64,000 bases of DNA from a virus. Each line of letters begins with the position of its first letter. The stretch's first letter is position 1. The notes below the pieces were generated by a model. The model worked only from the letters and a program-made list of their open reading frames with translations. It did not search any database and was not told where the DNA came from. The stretch is taken from positions 1 to 64,000 of IMG/VR virus record IMGVR_UViG_3300028173_000003; one strand, given 5' to 3'. Shown here one piece after another: positions 42,140 to 50,431 of the stretch. Position numbers and translations under genes: made by a program.

Positions 42140-44962
42140 ATGTCAGTAAAGCAATTTAAATTTGTATCACCAGGAGTTTTCCTAAACGAAATTGATAATT
42201 CACAACTTCCAAATGTAGGGGATGAAATTGGGCCACTAGTAATTGGTCGATTTAAGAAAGGCCCTTCAATGCAGCCAGTTCTTATTGAAGATACTGACAA
42301 GCTTGAGCAGACATTTGGATTGCCAGATCCTGGATTATCATCTGGGGATGCTTGGCGAGATGGTACCTATACTAGTCCAACATATGGCGGATATGCTGCA
42401 TATTCATGGTTAAAAAATTCAAATGTGCCTATCACTGTTGTTCGTTTGTTGGGTGAGCAGAATGATGATGCAACAAGCGACATTGGAGAGGCTGGCTGGA
42501 ATGCTGGGCAGATTACAGAAGAGAACTATGGTGGAGCATATGGTCTCTTTGTTTTCCCATCTTCAAGTTCTGCAACAAATATTACTGGAGCTTTGGCTGC
42601 AACTTGGTACTTCCCAAACGAAATGAGTGGTGGAATCATGTTGTCTGGGACAATCGCTGGGGCAATTACCGAAACGACTGCGAGTAATGCACTACTTTTC
42701 GAGTCGGCAAATCAAGCACTTACTGTAGTAATGTCATCTGGGTCTACATTGCTAGATGCAAAGAAGATTACTTTTGATATGGATACTGTCCGTGACAAGT
42801 TTAACATGGATCCAACATTGACAAATACTTCTGTCACGCTGGCGGCAGATCAAAAAACCTACTGGTTAGGCGAAACTTACGAAAGAGCTGCAAAAGAAAT
42901 TATTGGTACTGGTGAATATTGGGGAATGATTGTAGGATTAGAAGATTCGGCAGGAACTGTAGAGAAGTCAAATTACAATATGTCTCGTCAAGTTGCGAAG
43001 ACTGGTTGGTTCTTCTCCCAGGATGTTGGAACAGCTACATCATTCGTTCCTTCCGCGATGCAAAAGTTGTTTAGATTGCACACTCTAGATTCTGGAGAGC
43101 ACGATCAGAGAAATTATAAAGTTACAATTCAAGACATTAAAGCAGCAAAGGTAACTGGTGATTATGGTACTTTTACCATTCAAATCAGAGACATTAGGGA
43201 CTTGGACAGTAAAAAGAACATCGTTGAGCGTTATTCAAACTGTAGTCTTAACCCTGCTGCAGATAACTATATTGCAAAGAAGATTGGAGATCAATATTAC
43301 GAATGGGATTCAACACGAAATGTTCTGTTAGAGAAGGGAACTTTTGAAAATAAATCAAGGTTGGTAAGGGTTGAAGTAGATACGGTTGTTGCATCTGGTC
43401 GTGCCAATAAGGTATTTTTACCATTCGGTGTGTACGGCCCAGAAAAGATTAAAGATACAGTCATTACAGAAGCTGTTGTGACCCCAGATACGTTGGTTGT
43501 TGGTAGTGGTTCGATTTATAAAGATTTGGTAAACTGGGAAGAGGGAACAAACGAATTCTCAAGTTCTTTTGCAACAGATTTTACATCAAGCTTGCAGTTC
43601 CCTTCAATTCCGCTTGTTGAGTCAAACCACCCTTATGGTGGCACCTTGAAGGAAGATATGCACTTTGGAGTCGATCTTCTTAAGAGCGGAAGCTTGACAG
43701 CATTTGAAGGAAGTGTTGTTGATCTTGTAAGATCACTTCCCGCAGACGGGGCAAATCCAGGAAGTCCAATTGATTCTACCTTTACAGAGCAGTCTTGGTA
43801 CTTCACTCTTGACGATATTGCGTCAGGGTCTGTATCTGCAAATTATGATTATACTTCTGGTAGCCGAGCAGCAGAAAGATCAGTAACAGCCATTAGTGGA
43901 TGGTCAAACTTCTTGAACAACACCACAGGATTGAATAGATTTACTACAGTTCTCTATGGTGGGTTTGACGGTCTTGACATCACAGAGCGAGAGCCATTGG
44001 TGAACAACACACTATTGTCAGGGAAGACCGAACTAACAAGTTATTCTTTTAACACAATCAAGAGAGCGATTAGAATTGTTGAAGATGCCGAGGTTGTTGA
44101 ATACAATGTATTGACCGTTCCTGGCTTAACAAACGCATCATTGACCGATCAAGTCTTGGATACTTGTGAGACAAGGGCGGACGCTTTGGCAATTGTTGAC
44201 CTGCCATACGAATATACTCCAGAAACAGAAACTACAGATAACGAAGATACTCGTATCGGTAGTGTTAAAGATACTGTTGACGATGTGAAAGATAGAAACA
44301 TCAATACAAGTTATGGAAGTTCTTACTACCCTTGGGTAATGATTTCTGACCATCTTAATGGGAATGTCAATCTTTGGGTACCACCTTCAATTGTTGCACT
44401 TGGAACATTTGCATCAAGTGACACAGAGAAGGATGGAGCAGTTTGGTTTGCCCCTGCAGGATTTAACAGAGGTGGATTGGATGACGGTTCATCTGGCTTT
44501 AAGGTACTGCAAGTTCGAGATCGAGTATATGTTGCAGATAGAGATAATCTATATGAAAACAACATTAACCCTATTGCCAAGTTCGCAGGAGAAGGAATTG
44601 TAATCATGGGTCAAAAGACCTTGCAAAGAACACCTTCAGCACTTGACAGAATTAATGTTCGAAGAATGCTTCTATACGTTAAGAAGGAAGTATCTCGTAT
44701 TGCAACAAGTGTTCTGTTCGAGCCAAACTTGGAGAAGACTTGGGCACGATTCCGAGGACCAGTTGAGGCAATGTTGAGCGGTGTAAAGGCAGACTTCGGT
44801 TTGGCAGATTACAAAGTAATCCTTGACAAGTCAACAACTACCGAAGACCTTGTTGATAGAAACATCATGTATGCAAAGGTATTGTTGAAACCTGCCTATG
44901 CAGTAGAGTTCATTGCAGTTGATTTTGTTGTAACAAACTCTGGAGCATCATTCGCAGACTAA
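42140..44962 (+). CDS. Tail sheath protein (T4 gp18-like)
   Basis: 940 aa behind AAAGGAG. The N-terminus FVSPGVFLNEIDNSQLPN, a variable, Ser/Thr-rich inserted region, and the C-terminal INVRRMLLYVKKEVSRIAT with VLFEPNLEKTWARF are the contractile sheath hallmarks. It is longer than T4 gp18 (659 aa), with extra surface domains in the middle (about residues 130-700). Contracts around the tube during injection. Confidence 0.92.
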   Translation: MSVKQFKFVSPGVFLNEIDNSQLPNVGDEIGPLVIGRFKKGPSMQPVLIEDTDKLEQTFGLPDPGLSSGDAWRDGTYTSPTYGGYAAYSWLKNSNVPITVVRLLGEQNDDATSDIGEAGWNAGQITEENYGGAYGLFVFPSSSSATNITGALAATWYFPNEMSGGIMLSGTIAGAITETTASNALLFESANQALTVVMSSGSTLLDAKKITFDMDTVRDKFNMDPTLTNTSVTLAADQKTYWLGETYERAAKEIIGTGEYWGMIVGLEDSAGTVEKSNYNMSRQVAKTGWFFSQDVGTATSFVPSAMQKLFRLHTLDSGEHDQRNYKVTIQDIKAAKVTGDYGTFTIQIRDIRDLDSKKNIVERYSNCSLNPAADNYIAKKIGDQYYEWDSTRNVLLEKGTFENKSRLVRVEVDTVVASGRANKVFLPFGVYGPEKIKDTVITEAVVTPDTLVVGSGSIYKDLVNWEEGTNEFSSSFATDFTSSLQFPSIPLVESNHPYGGTLKEDMHFGVDLLKSGSLTAFEGSVVDLVRSLPADGANPGSPIDSTFTEQSWYFTLDDIASGSVSANYDYTSGSRAAERSVTAISGWSNFLNNTTGLNRFTTVLYGGFDGLDITEREPLVNNTLLSGKTELTSYSFNTIKRAIRIVEDAEVVEYNVLTVPGLTNASLTDQVLDTCETRADALAIVDLPYEYTPETETTDNEDTRIGSVKDTVDDVKDRNINTSYGSSYYPWVMISDHLNGNVNLWVPPSIVALGTFASSDTEKDGAVWFAPAGFNRGGLDDGSSGFKVLQVRDRVYVADRDNLYENNINPIAKFAGEGIVIMGQKTLQRTPSALDRINVRRMLLYVKKEVSRIATSVLFEPNLEKTWARFRGPVEAMLSGVKADFGLADYKVILDKSTTTEDLVDRNIMYAKVLLKPAYAVEFIAVDFVVTNSGASFAD

Positions 44963-44982
44963 GAAAATAAATAAGATAAAGC

Positions 44983-44998
44983 ATCTATTTATTGTATA
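44983..44998 (+). promoter_or_regulatory. Late-type promoter box CTATTTA
   Basis: CTATTTA at 44985-44991 in ATCTATTTATTGTATAAAAGG, 23 nt before the tail tube ATG at 45015. Confidence 0.55.
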
Positions 44999-45014
44999 AA
45001 AGGAGAATAATTAA

Positions 45015-45596
45015 ATGGGCGGTTTTTGGAGCGGAGAAAGAAATAAAGTAGTTGAACCAAAGAGAGCTTTTAGATGGCTAATTAACTTTCCAGGAGATGC
45101 CTCGACAGGTATTGAAAGTTGGGTCGCAACAGAAGTAAACAAGCCAGGGTTTGCAATTGGAGAAACTGAGCACGGATTTTTGAATTACAAGTTCAATTAT
45201 CCAGGGCATATCAAGTGGGATGACGTATCATTAACAATTGTAGATCCAGTCGATACAGATCAGACAGTTCAGTTAGTTGCAATGTTGGAGAAAGCAGGAT
45301 ATAGAGTCCCTCCTTCTCTGATCGATAGTCGCGGTCAAATTAATGTTCAAACCATTTCAAAGAAAGAAGCAACAAATGCGGTTGGGTCAATCACTATTGC
45401 CCAATACGGATCTGGAGACACTAAAGTAGAAGAGTGGGAACTTCACAATGCATGGATTAAAGAATGCAAGTTTGGAAAGCTTTCCTACGATTCAGAAGAT
45501 CTTGTAAAGATTGAACTTGTATTAAAATATGACTGGGCGACTCTTCGAACTGCAGGCGATCACTCTTTGGCCAATATGACAAGTCCACTTAACTAA
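45015..45596 (+). CDS. Tail tube protein (T4 gp19-like)
   Basis: 193 aa behind AAAAGGAG. RAFRWLINFPG, WVATEVNKPGFAIGETEH, FLNYKFNYPGHIKWDDVSLT and IVDPVDTDQT are typical tube-fold segments, and the chain ends in EDLVKIELVLKYDWA. It polymerises into the inner tube around the tape measure. The gene directly follows the sheath and has its own promoter box. Confidence 0.92.
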   Translation: MGGFWSGERNKVVEPKRAFRWLINFPGDASTGIESWVATEVNKPGFAIGETEHGFLNYKFNYPGHIKWDDVSLTIVDPVDTDQTVQLVAMLEKAGYRVPPSLIDSRGQINVQTISKKEATNAVGSITIAQYGSGDTKVEEWELHNAWIKECKFGKLSYDSEDLVKIELVLKYDWATLRTAGDHSLANMTSPLN

Positions 45597-45620
45597 TCAA
45601 AACAAACAAAAGAGGTATAA

Positions 45621-46496
45621 ATGTCAAACAGTAGACGAAACGAGGAACGCATGAAGACGGTTCCACACGACATAGCAATGTCTGCTATGTCTGCAATGTC
45701 GCAAAATCAAGAAAGCAAACCAGCACCATTCTCATTTGTAGTTCCTACTACATTTGTTGACCTTCCATCCAGAGGGAGACATTACACGGAGGGACATCCC
45801 TTTCATAATCAAAATCAAGTAGAAATCAGAGAGATGACAGCAAAGGATGAAGATCTGTTAACATCAAAGGCATTAATCAAGAAAGGTGTTGTAATTGATA
45901 GATTTGTTCAAAACATTTTAATGGACAAGTCTGTTAACGCAGAAACTCTTTTGATTGGCGATAAGAATGCCATTATTGTTGCAGCAAGAATCGCAGCATA
46001 CGGTTCAGTTTATGAGGGTTCTGCTGTTTGTCCTTCTTGTGGAGAAACTTTTGATAACTCTTTTGAGTTAGGAGACCTTGAAATTTATGAAGGGAATGAC
46101 TACGAAGATTATGATATTTCGAAAACAGAGAATAATACATTCATCATCCACATTCCAAAACTAGATGTTGATATTGAAACGAGATTGATCACAGGAAAGG
46201 AAGAAAAAAAGTTAGCAAGAATGGCCAAAGGAAAAAAGAAGAATAACCTTCCAGAAGCACCATTGACAGATATGTTAAAACTGATCATCGTATCGGTAGC
46301 AGAGAATAGGGATTCATTTTTAATTGATCAGCTTTTGGACGTACTCCCAGCATCAGATTCTAGATATTTAAGAGCAGCATATGCTAAGGTAGTGCCAAAT
46401 ATCGACATGAAGAGAGAAATCGTATGCCCAGAATGTGATGCAGTCAATGAAGTCGAGGTGCAGCTATCTGCTGACTTTTTTTGGCCTAAGCGATAA
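45621..46496 (+). CDS. T4 gp26-type baseplate / tail assembly protein
   Basis: 291 aa. FVDLPSRGRHYTEGHP, VEIREMTAKDEDLLTSKALI with KKGVVIDRFV, and LLIGDKNAIIVAARIAAYG are the T4_baseplate (gp26) family segments. Two zinc pairs (VCPSCGE at about 138 and VCPECDA at about 271) flank a central domain. It lies between tube and tape measure, where tail assembly chaperones are usually encoded. The last codons run over a T7 tract (46476-46482) and a second frame continues beyond the stop (see next feature). Confidence 0.75.
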   Translation: MSNSRRNEERMKTVPHDIAMSAMSAMSQNQESKPAPFSFVVPTTFVDLPSRGRHYTEGHPFHNQNQVEIREMTAKDEDLLTSKALIKKGVVIDRFVQNILMDKSVNAETLLIGDKNAIIVAARIAAYGSVYEGSAVCPSCGETFDNSFELGDLEIYEGNDYEDYDISKTENNTFIIHIPKLDVDIETRLITGKEEKKLARMAKGKKKNNLPEAPLTDMLKLIIVSVAENRDSFLIDQLLDVLPASDSRYLRAAYAKVVPNIDMKREIVCPECDAVNEVEVQLSADFFWPKR

Positions 46497-46659
46497 GTAT
46501 CAAGAGAACATCTACGAACAGTTCTTTTTCTTAAAATATCATGGTGGTTGGAGTTTCATTGAAGCTTACAACTTGCCAATCGGATTACGTAAGTGGTTTG
46601 TTGAGCGTCTAAATACTCAACTTGAAAAAGAGAAAGAAGCCAAAGAAGATAATAAATAA
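46435..46659 (+). CDS. Overlapping ORF, candidate frameshift extension
   Basis: Open in the frame +1 relative to the gp26-type gene from 46411 to the stop at 46657-46659. The only starts (GTG 46435, ATG 46438 and 46447) have no Shine-Dalgarno. Past the T7 tract the frame reads FFGLSDKYQENIYEQFFFLK, then a GGWSFIEAYNLPIGLRKWFV segment, a compact conserved-looking peptide. Either it is a separate small protein or it is joined to the upstream protein by a +1 or -2 shift at TTTTTTTGG, in the manner of phage G/GT tail chaperones. Confidence 0.6.
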   Translation: MMQSMKSRCSYLLTFFGLSDKYQENIYEQFFFLKYHGGWSFIEAYNLPIGLRKWFVERLNTQLEKEKEAKEDNK

Positions 46660-46666
46660 CAATCCA

Positions 46667-46685
46667 ATCTAATTATAGTGTACAA
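46667..46685 (+). promoter_or_regulatory. Late-type promoter box CTAATTA
   Basis: CTAATTA at 46669-46675 followed by TAGTGTAC, 36 nt before ATG 46712. Confidence 0.45.
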
Positions 46686-46711
46686 CATTTAATAATAGGG
46701 ATAATTATATC

Positions 46712-47050
46712 ATGAACAAGAAGAACCCTCCAATCATCGATCTCGGAATGGCAAAAAGAAACACAACAGATGATAAGCAATTGTTAAATGAGTGGCTTGA
46801 TGTTTTGGGAGCTTGGATAGAACATATCCTTGGAGGAATGTTTGGTAAATCTTCCTTATCAGGAACAGTCAAAGGAACGCAATCAGAAATTCAAGCTTTT
46901 TCTAATGCTCTGGCAGGGGAAAAGAGATATATGGAAGCATACAAAAGGTATGGCCTTGACAATCAGGCGACTTTGAATAACAAATATAAGCTTGAAGATG
47001 CAGTACGCAAATTTGAGCAAGAAACAAAATTAAAGTGGCCCTTTAAATAA
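46712..47050 (+). CDS. Small tail-module protein, unknown
   Basis: 112 aa. Starts NKKNPPIIDLGMAKRNTTDD, has one amphipathic hydrophobic stretch (WLDVLGAWIEHILGGMFG) and a helical C-terminus. It is weakly preceded by a ribosome site (ATAGGGATA). It directly precedes the tape measure gene; a tape-measure partner is possible but not shown. Confidence 0.55.
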   Translation: MNKKNPPIIDLGMAKRNTTDDKQLLNEWLDVLGAWIEHILGGMFGKSSLSGTVKGTQSEIQAFSNALAGEKRYMEAYKRYGLDNQATLNNKYKLEDAVRKFEQETKLKWPFK

Positions 47051-47065
47051 GGAAACTGTAAGACA

Positions 47066-49273
47066 ATGGCGGATAAGAACTACTCTGAAGAGATTGCAGC
47101 AACAAGAGAAATAATCAAACTCGGGAAAGAGAGAACCAAGGTCATGGAAGATATGGTTAGGGTTAGACTGCAAGCTGAAGTTTTGAATAAAGAAATTCTT
47201 GATGCCCAATCTGGAGAAATTGAATTAACAGAGGAAGAGATTGGTTTAAAGCAGGATTTATTAGACATTGCTCTTGAAAACATCGAAACACAAAAAACCT
47301 CAGTTAAAGCGCAAGAGTCGGCAATCCAAGTTCAAAAAGAAAGAATAAAACTACTAAGATTAGAAGTAGAAGTAGACAAAGAAAAGGAAGAACAATCAAA
47401 AAAGACAGAACAAGCTTTAGGAGGATTTGACAAAGTTTTAAAAAGCATCGCCTTAAGATACACATTGGTATCTTCAGATGCATTTAAGAATTCTCTTACT
47501 GGTCAGATCGTAGAAATGAAAAAGCTTGGATATACTTCTAAACACCTTTTGAAATCGATGGGTGAAATTTACACTGCCGGGAATATTGGAGCATCAATTT
47601 TAAGCAAAGTTAAAGTATCAACAGCGGGATTAGTAGCAGAACTGTTTTCTGCAAGAGAAAGATTCTTTGCAACAACTGGTGCGATGGAAGACTACACATC
47701 AGTAATGACAGAATCGTATTATGCGAACTTAGATGTTGGGATGTCGATGGGAGAAACTTCAGAAGCTTTTGCAAAACTATACACAGAGATGAGAACATTT
47801 ACAGAAGTAAGCGATGAAACGCAAATATCTCTTGTCAAAACTGTTGGAGCACTAACAAAATTGGGAGTATCGAATGCTCCGAAGATGTTGGATGATCTTG
47901 TCAAAGCTTTTTACATGACAGAAAGTGCAGCAGAATTGACAATTAGGCAAGTTGCAGGATTGGCAAAAGAACTTAATATCTCAATGGGGAAGATGACAAG
48001 CGACTTTGCATCAGCAATGAGTATGATGGCAGCACACGGGGATAAAGGACAAAAAGTATTTGAAGGATTGCAACGAATATTTAAAGCAACAGGAATTGAA
48101 ATGCAAAACTTGTTGGCAATTGTGGGGCAATTTGACACATTTAAAGGTGCTGCAGAAGTGGCAGGACAATTGAATGCAGTTTTGGGTGGACCTTTGTTGA
48201 ATGCAATCGATCTCGTTAATGCATCAGAAGAGAAGAGAATTTCAATGTTGAGACAGTCTCTTGATTTGACAAACAAATCGTGGGACTCGCTAGACAAGTA
48301 TAACAGATTGGCAATTATGAATGCTGCAGGAATTAAAGACATGACTGTTGCAAACAAATTATTTGGACAATCATTTAGCGAATATCGAAAGGCAGTTTCT
48401 GGGATGAAAGCTTTGGCAGTAACTCAAGAGCAATTGGCAGATGCAGCAAAGGATGCAACATCATTTTTACAAAAAGTAAAGTTGCTTGGATATCAACTTG
48501 CAGTACTTGTTGAGCCAATTGTATCACTTCTTTCCTGGATGGTCGATGGATTGTTGAACGTGTCAAAGGGCATGAAATGGTTTGGAGCAGTTTTGGCAGT
48601 TCTTGGCATTGTTTTAATGACGTTCGGAGCAAAAACAGCACTTGCGGCAGGAACAATCAAGCTTCTTGGATTGGCAGGGGCAACTGCAGCGCCTGGATTA
48701 ATTTCTCTTGGTGTGGCAGGAAAGATGGCATCTCCAGGAGTTGCGTTGTTTGGAGCATCTTTGGCAATTGTTGCATTTAGTGTAGGCTTGATTGTTGGAA
48801 GTATTGGATATCTAATTAACAGTTTTGCAAACCTATTCACAAGCATTGGCAATTTATCAGGGGCAAGCTTTTCAGGGGTTGTTGATGGAATCAAAGGAAT
48901 GGGCAGCGTTCTTGATGAATTACCTATGGATAAGTTGTATGCATTCGATTCTGCGTTAACCAATACAAGAGCAATTGGAGATTCAAGTACAAAGATTGTT
49001 GAAGTATTTGACAGTATGACGACAGTTATGCAAGAAGCAAAGAATGCAGAATCAATGAACAATTTGGCAAAAGCACTGAATGGTTTGACAAAGGCACTTG
49101 ATGGAGGTGGTAGTAATGACACAACATCGGGCTCATCTGGGAAGAATGACACAACATCGGGCTCATCTGGGAAGAAAGTTGTGTTGAAGATTGATGATCG
49201 AGTTCTCGGAGAGGTTATTGTTGAGAATGTAAAAGAATTGTTAAATGACACCAACTTGACATTGGCGAGATAA
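47066..49273 (+). CDS. Tape measure protein
   Basis: 735 aa. Residues 1-120 are coiled coil. The centre is helical with Ala/Ser/Gly-rich repeats. Residues about 470-600 contain several hydrophobic helices (AVLAVLGIVLMTFGAKTALA, SLAIVAFSVGLIVGSIGYLI), as in membrane-inserting tape measure proteins. Near the C-terminus is a perfect tandem duplication of NDTTSGSSGK. It sets tail length: at about 0.15 nm per residue it would suit a tail of roughly 110 nm (inference). T4 uses gp29. Confidence 0.75.
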   Translation: MADKNYSEEIAATREIIKLGKERTKVMEDMVRVRLQAEVLNKEILDAQSGEIELTEEEIGLKQDLLDIALENIETQKTSVKAQESAIQVQKERIKLLRLEVEVDKEKEEQSKKTEQALGGFDKVLKSIALRYTLVSSDAFKNSLTGQIVEMKKLGYTSKHLLKSMGEIYTAGNIGASILSKVKVSTAGLVAELFSARERFFATTGAMEDYTSVMTESYYANLDVGMSMGETSEAFAKLYTEMRTFTEVSDETQISLVKTVGALTKLGVSNAPKMLDDLVKAFYMTESAAELTIRQVAGLAKELNISMGKMTSDFASAMSMMAAHGDKGQKVFEGLQRIFKATGIEMQNLLAIVGQFDTFKGAAEVAGQLNAVLGGPLLNAIDLVNASEEKRISMLRQSLDLTNKSWDSLDKYNRLAIMNAAGIKDMTVANKLFGQSFSEYRKAVSGMKALAVTQEQLADAAKDATSFLQKVKLLGYQLAVLVEPIVSLLSWMVDGLLNVSKGMKWFGAVLAVLGIVLMTFGAKTALAAGTIKLLGLAGATAAPGLISLGVAGKMASPGVALFGASLAIVAFSVGLIVGSIGYLINSFANLFTSIGNLSGASFSGVVDGIKGMGSVLDELPMDKLYAFDSALTNTRAIGDSSTKIVEVFDSMTTVMQEAKNAESMNNLAKALNGLTKALDGGGSNDTTSGSSGKNDTTSGSSGKKVVLKIDDRVLGEVIVENVKELLNDTNLTLAR
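49115..49174 (+). repeat. Perfect 30-bp tandem repeat in tape measure gene
   Basis: Two identical 30-bp units (49115-49144 and 49145-49174) encode NDTTSGSSGK twice. The identity at synonymous positions indicates a recent duplication or active slippage. Confidence 0.9.
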
Positions 49274-49289
49274 AAATAGGATATAGAAA

Positions 49290-50066
49290 ATGGCATATAT
49301 AAACGGACCAAAACAAGTCGCAAATGCAAACAATGCTTATGTGTGGTTATATCACGTATCAACAGGAAGGCAAATTAAGTTTATGTCTTGGCTAACTCAA
49401 TACGAAGATAACTATGAATCAGATTGGAACCAAGAAGAAGTCTTTGGGAGAATGGATCCAATCCAGACATTTAAAGGAACAAAAAGAGTTTTATCATTGG
49501 GATGGGATGTTATTGCTGCAGATGTCAAAGAGGCAAAAGAAAATCTCAAATCTTGTGAGGCATTGTTTTCAATGCTATACCCAGTCTACGAAGGAAAGAA
49601 TGGTGGAGTAGGAAGAATGGTAGCTCCTCCTTTGTTTAAGATCAAATTTCTCAACCTGATCTGTGATTCAGACAAGCCATCTGCCAAAGATGCTCATCGC
49701 GGAGGATTATTAGGGACAGTTAAAGGATTTAAATATGATCCTGATGTTGAATCTGGATTCTTTATGACAAATGACAATGGCAACTCTGCCTTCCCTCAAA
49801 AGATTAACTTGAGCTTTACATTGACAGTTGCTCACACTCACAAATTGGGATGGGATTCGAAAGACGGTGCCAAAAGAGATAAGGGAAACTTTCCATATGG
49901 TTTGAATTCAAAAGATGTAGTATCATTGAAAGATAATTCTTCAATGATTGTTGACAACACTTTGCCAACGATTGAGGAGAATGTTGCAGAGGAGGCAATC
50001 TTCGAGAGTGCAGAGGAGGCAATTCTTGATGCTAACGGAAACGCTATGAGTTTAAATTTAAGTTAA
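49290..50066 (+). CDS. Tail tube initiator / baseplate tube cap (gp48/gp54-like)
   Basis: 258 aa. The segments SWLTQYEDNYESDWNQEEVF, GRMDPIQTFKGTKRVLSLGW and VAHTHKLGW resemble contractile-tail tube-initiator proteins that join the tube to the baseplate. A following LysM-type gene is the expected partner. The C-terminal 40 residues are acidic and Ala-rich. I cannot distinguish gp48 from gp54. Confidence 0.55.
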   Translation: MAYINGPKQVANANNAYVWLYHVSTGRQIKFMSWLTQYEDNYESDWNQEEVFGRMDPIQTFKGTKRVLSLGWDVIAADVKEAKENLKSCEALFSMLYPVYEGKNGGVGRMVAPPLFKIKFLNLICDSDKPSAKDAHRGGLLGTVKGFKYDPDVESGFFMTNDNGNSAFPQKINLSFTLTVAHTHKLGWDSKDGAKRDKGNFPYGLNSKDVVSLKDNSSMIVDNTLPTIEENVAEEAIFESAEEAILDANGNAMSLNLS

Positions 50067-50082
50067 CAATACGAGGTACAAC

Positions 50083-50427
50083 ATGACAAGAACAAGATAC
50101 GATAACAGACAAAAGATGAGGAACAATGCAGAACAGTATCGTTCTTATTTCGATAAAAGAAATGTAAAACATATCAACCAATATAACACACCAGAATTGT
50201 CATATCCATCAAGAGAACAGTTGAGAGACATAACAACAGTTCAGCACATATGGACATCTGGCGATAGTTATTGGAAATTGGCAGCAGAACACTATGGAGA
50301 TCCCAAGGTGTGGTGGGTTATTGCATTTTACAATCAAAAACCAACAGAGTTCCACGTTCAATTAGGAGAGCAGATAAACATTCCTTATCCTCTAGATAGG
50401 ATAATAACATTACTTACGATAGGATAA
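50083..50427 (+). CDS. LysM-like baseplate wedge protein (gp53-like)
   Basis: 114 aa. VQHIWTSGDSYWKLAAEHYG, VWWVIAFYNQKPTEF and LGEQINIPYP form a LysM-like domain in residues 48-105, as in T4 gp53 and small LysM baseplate proteins of contractile systems. It follows the tube-cap gene as usual. Probably in the inner baseplate. Confidence 0.7.
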   Translation: MTRTRYDNRQKMRNNAEQYRSYFDKRNVKHINQYNTPELSYPSREQLRDITTVQHIWTSGDSYWKLAAEHYGDPKVWWVIAFYNQKPTEFHVQLGEQINIPYPLDRIITLLTIG

Positions 50428-50431
50428 CGAG

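Noticed and set aside
48493-49362. 289-codon minus-strand ORF opposite the tape measure gene
   Set aside because: Antisense shadow of a long coding gene with repetitive composition; no ribosome site, no recognisable motif, and no minus-strand gene elsewhere.
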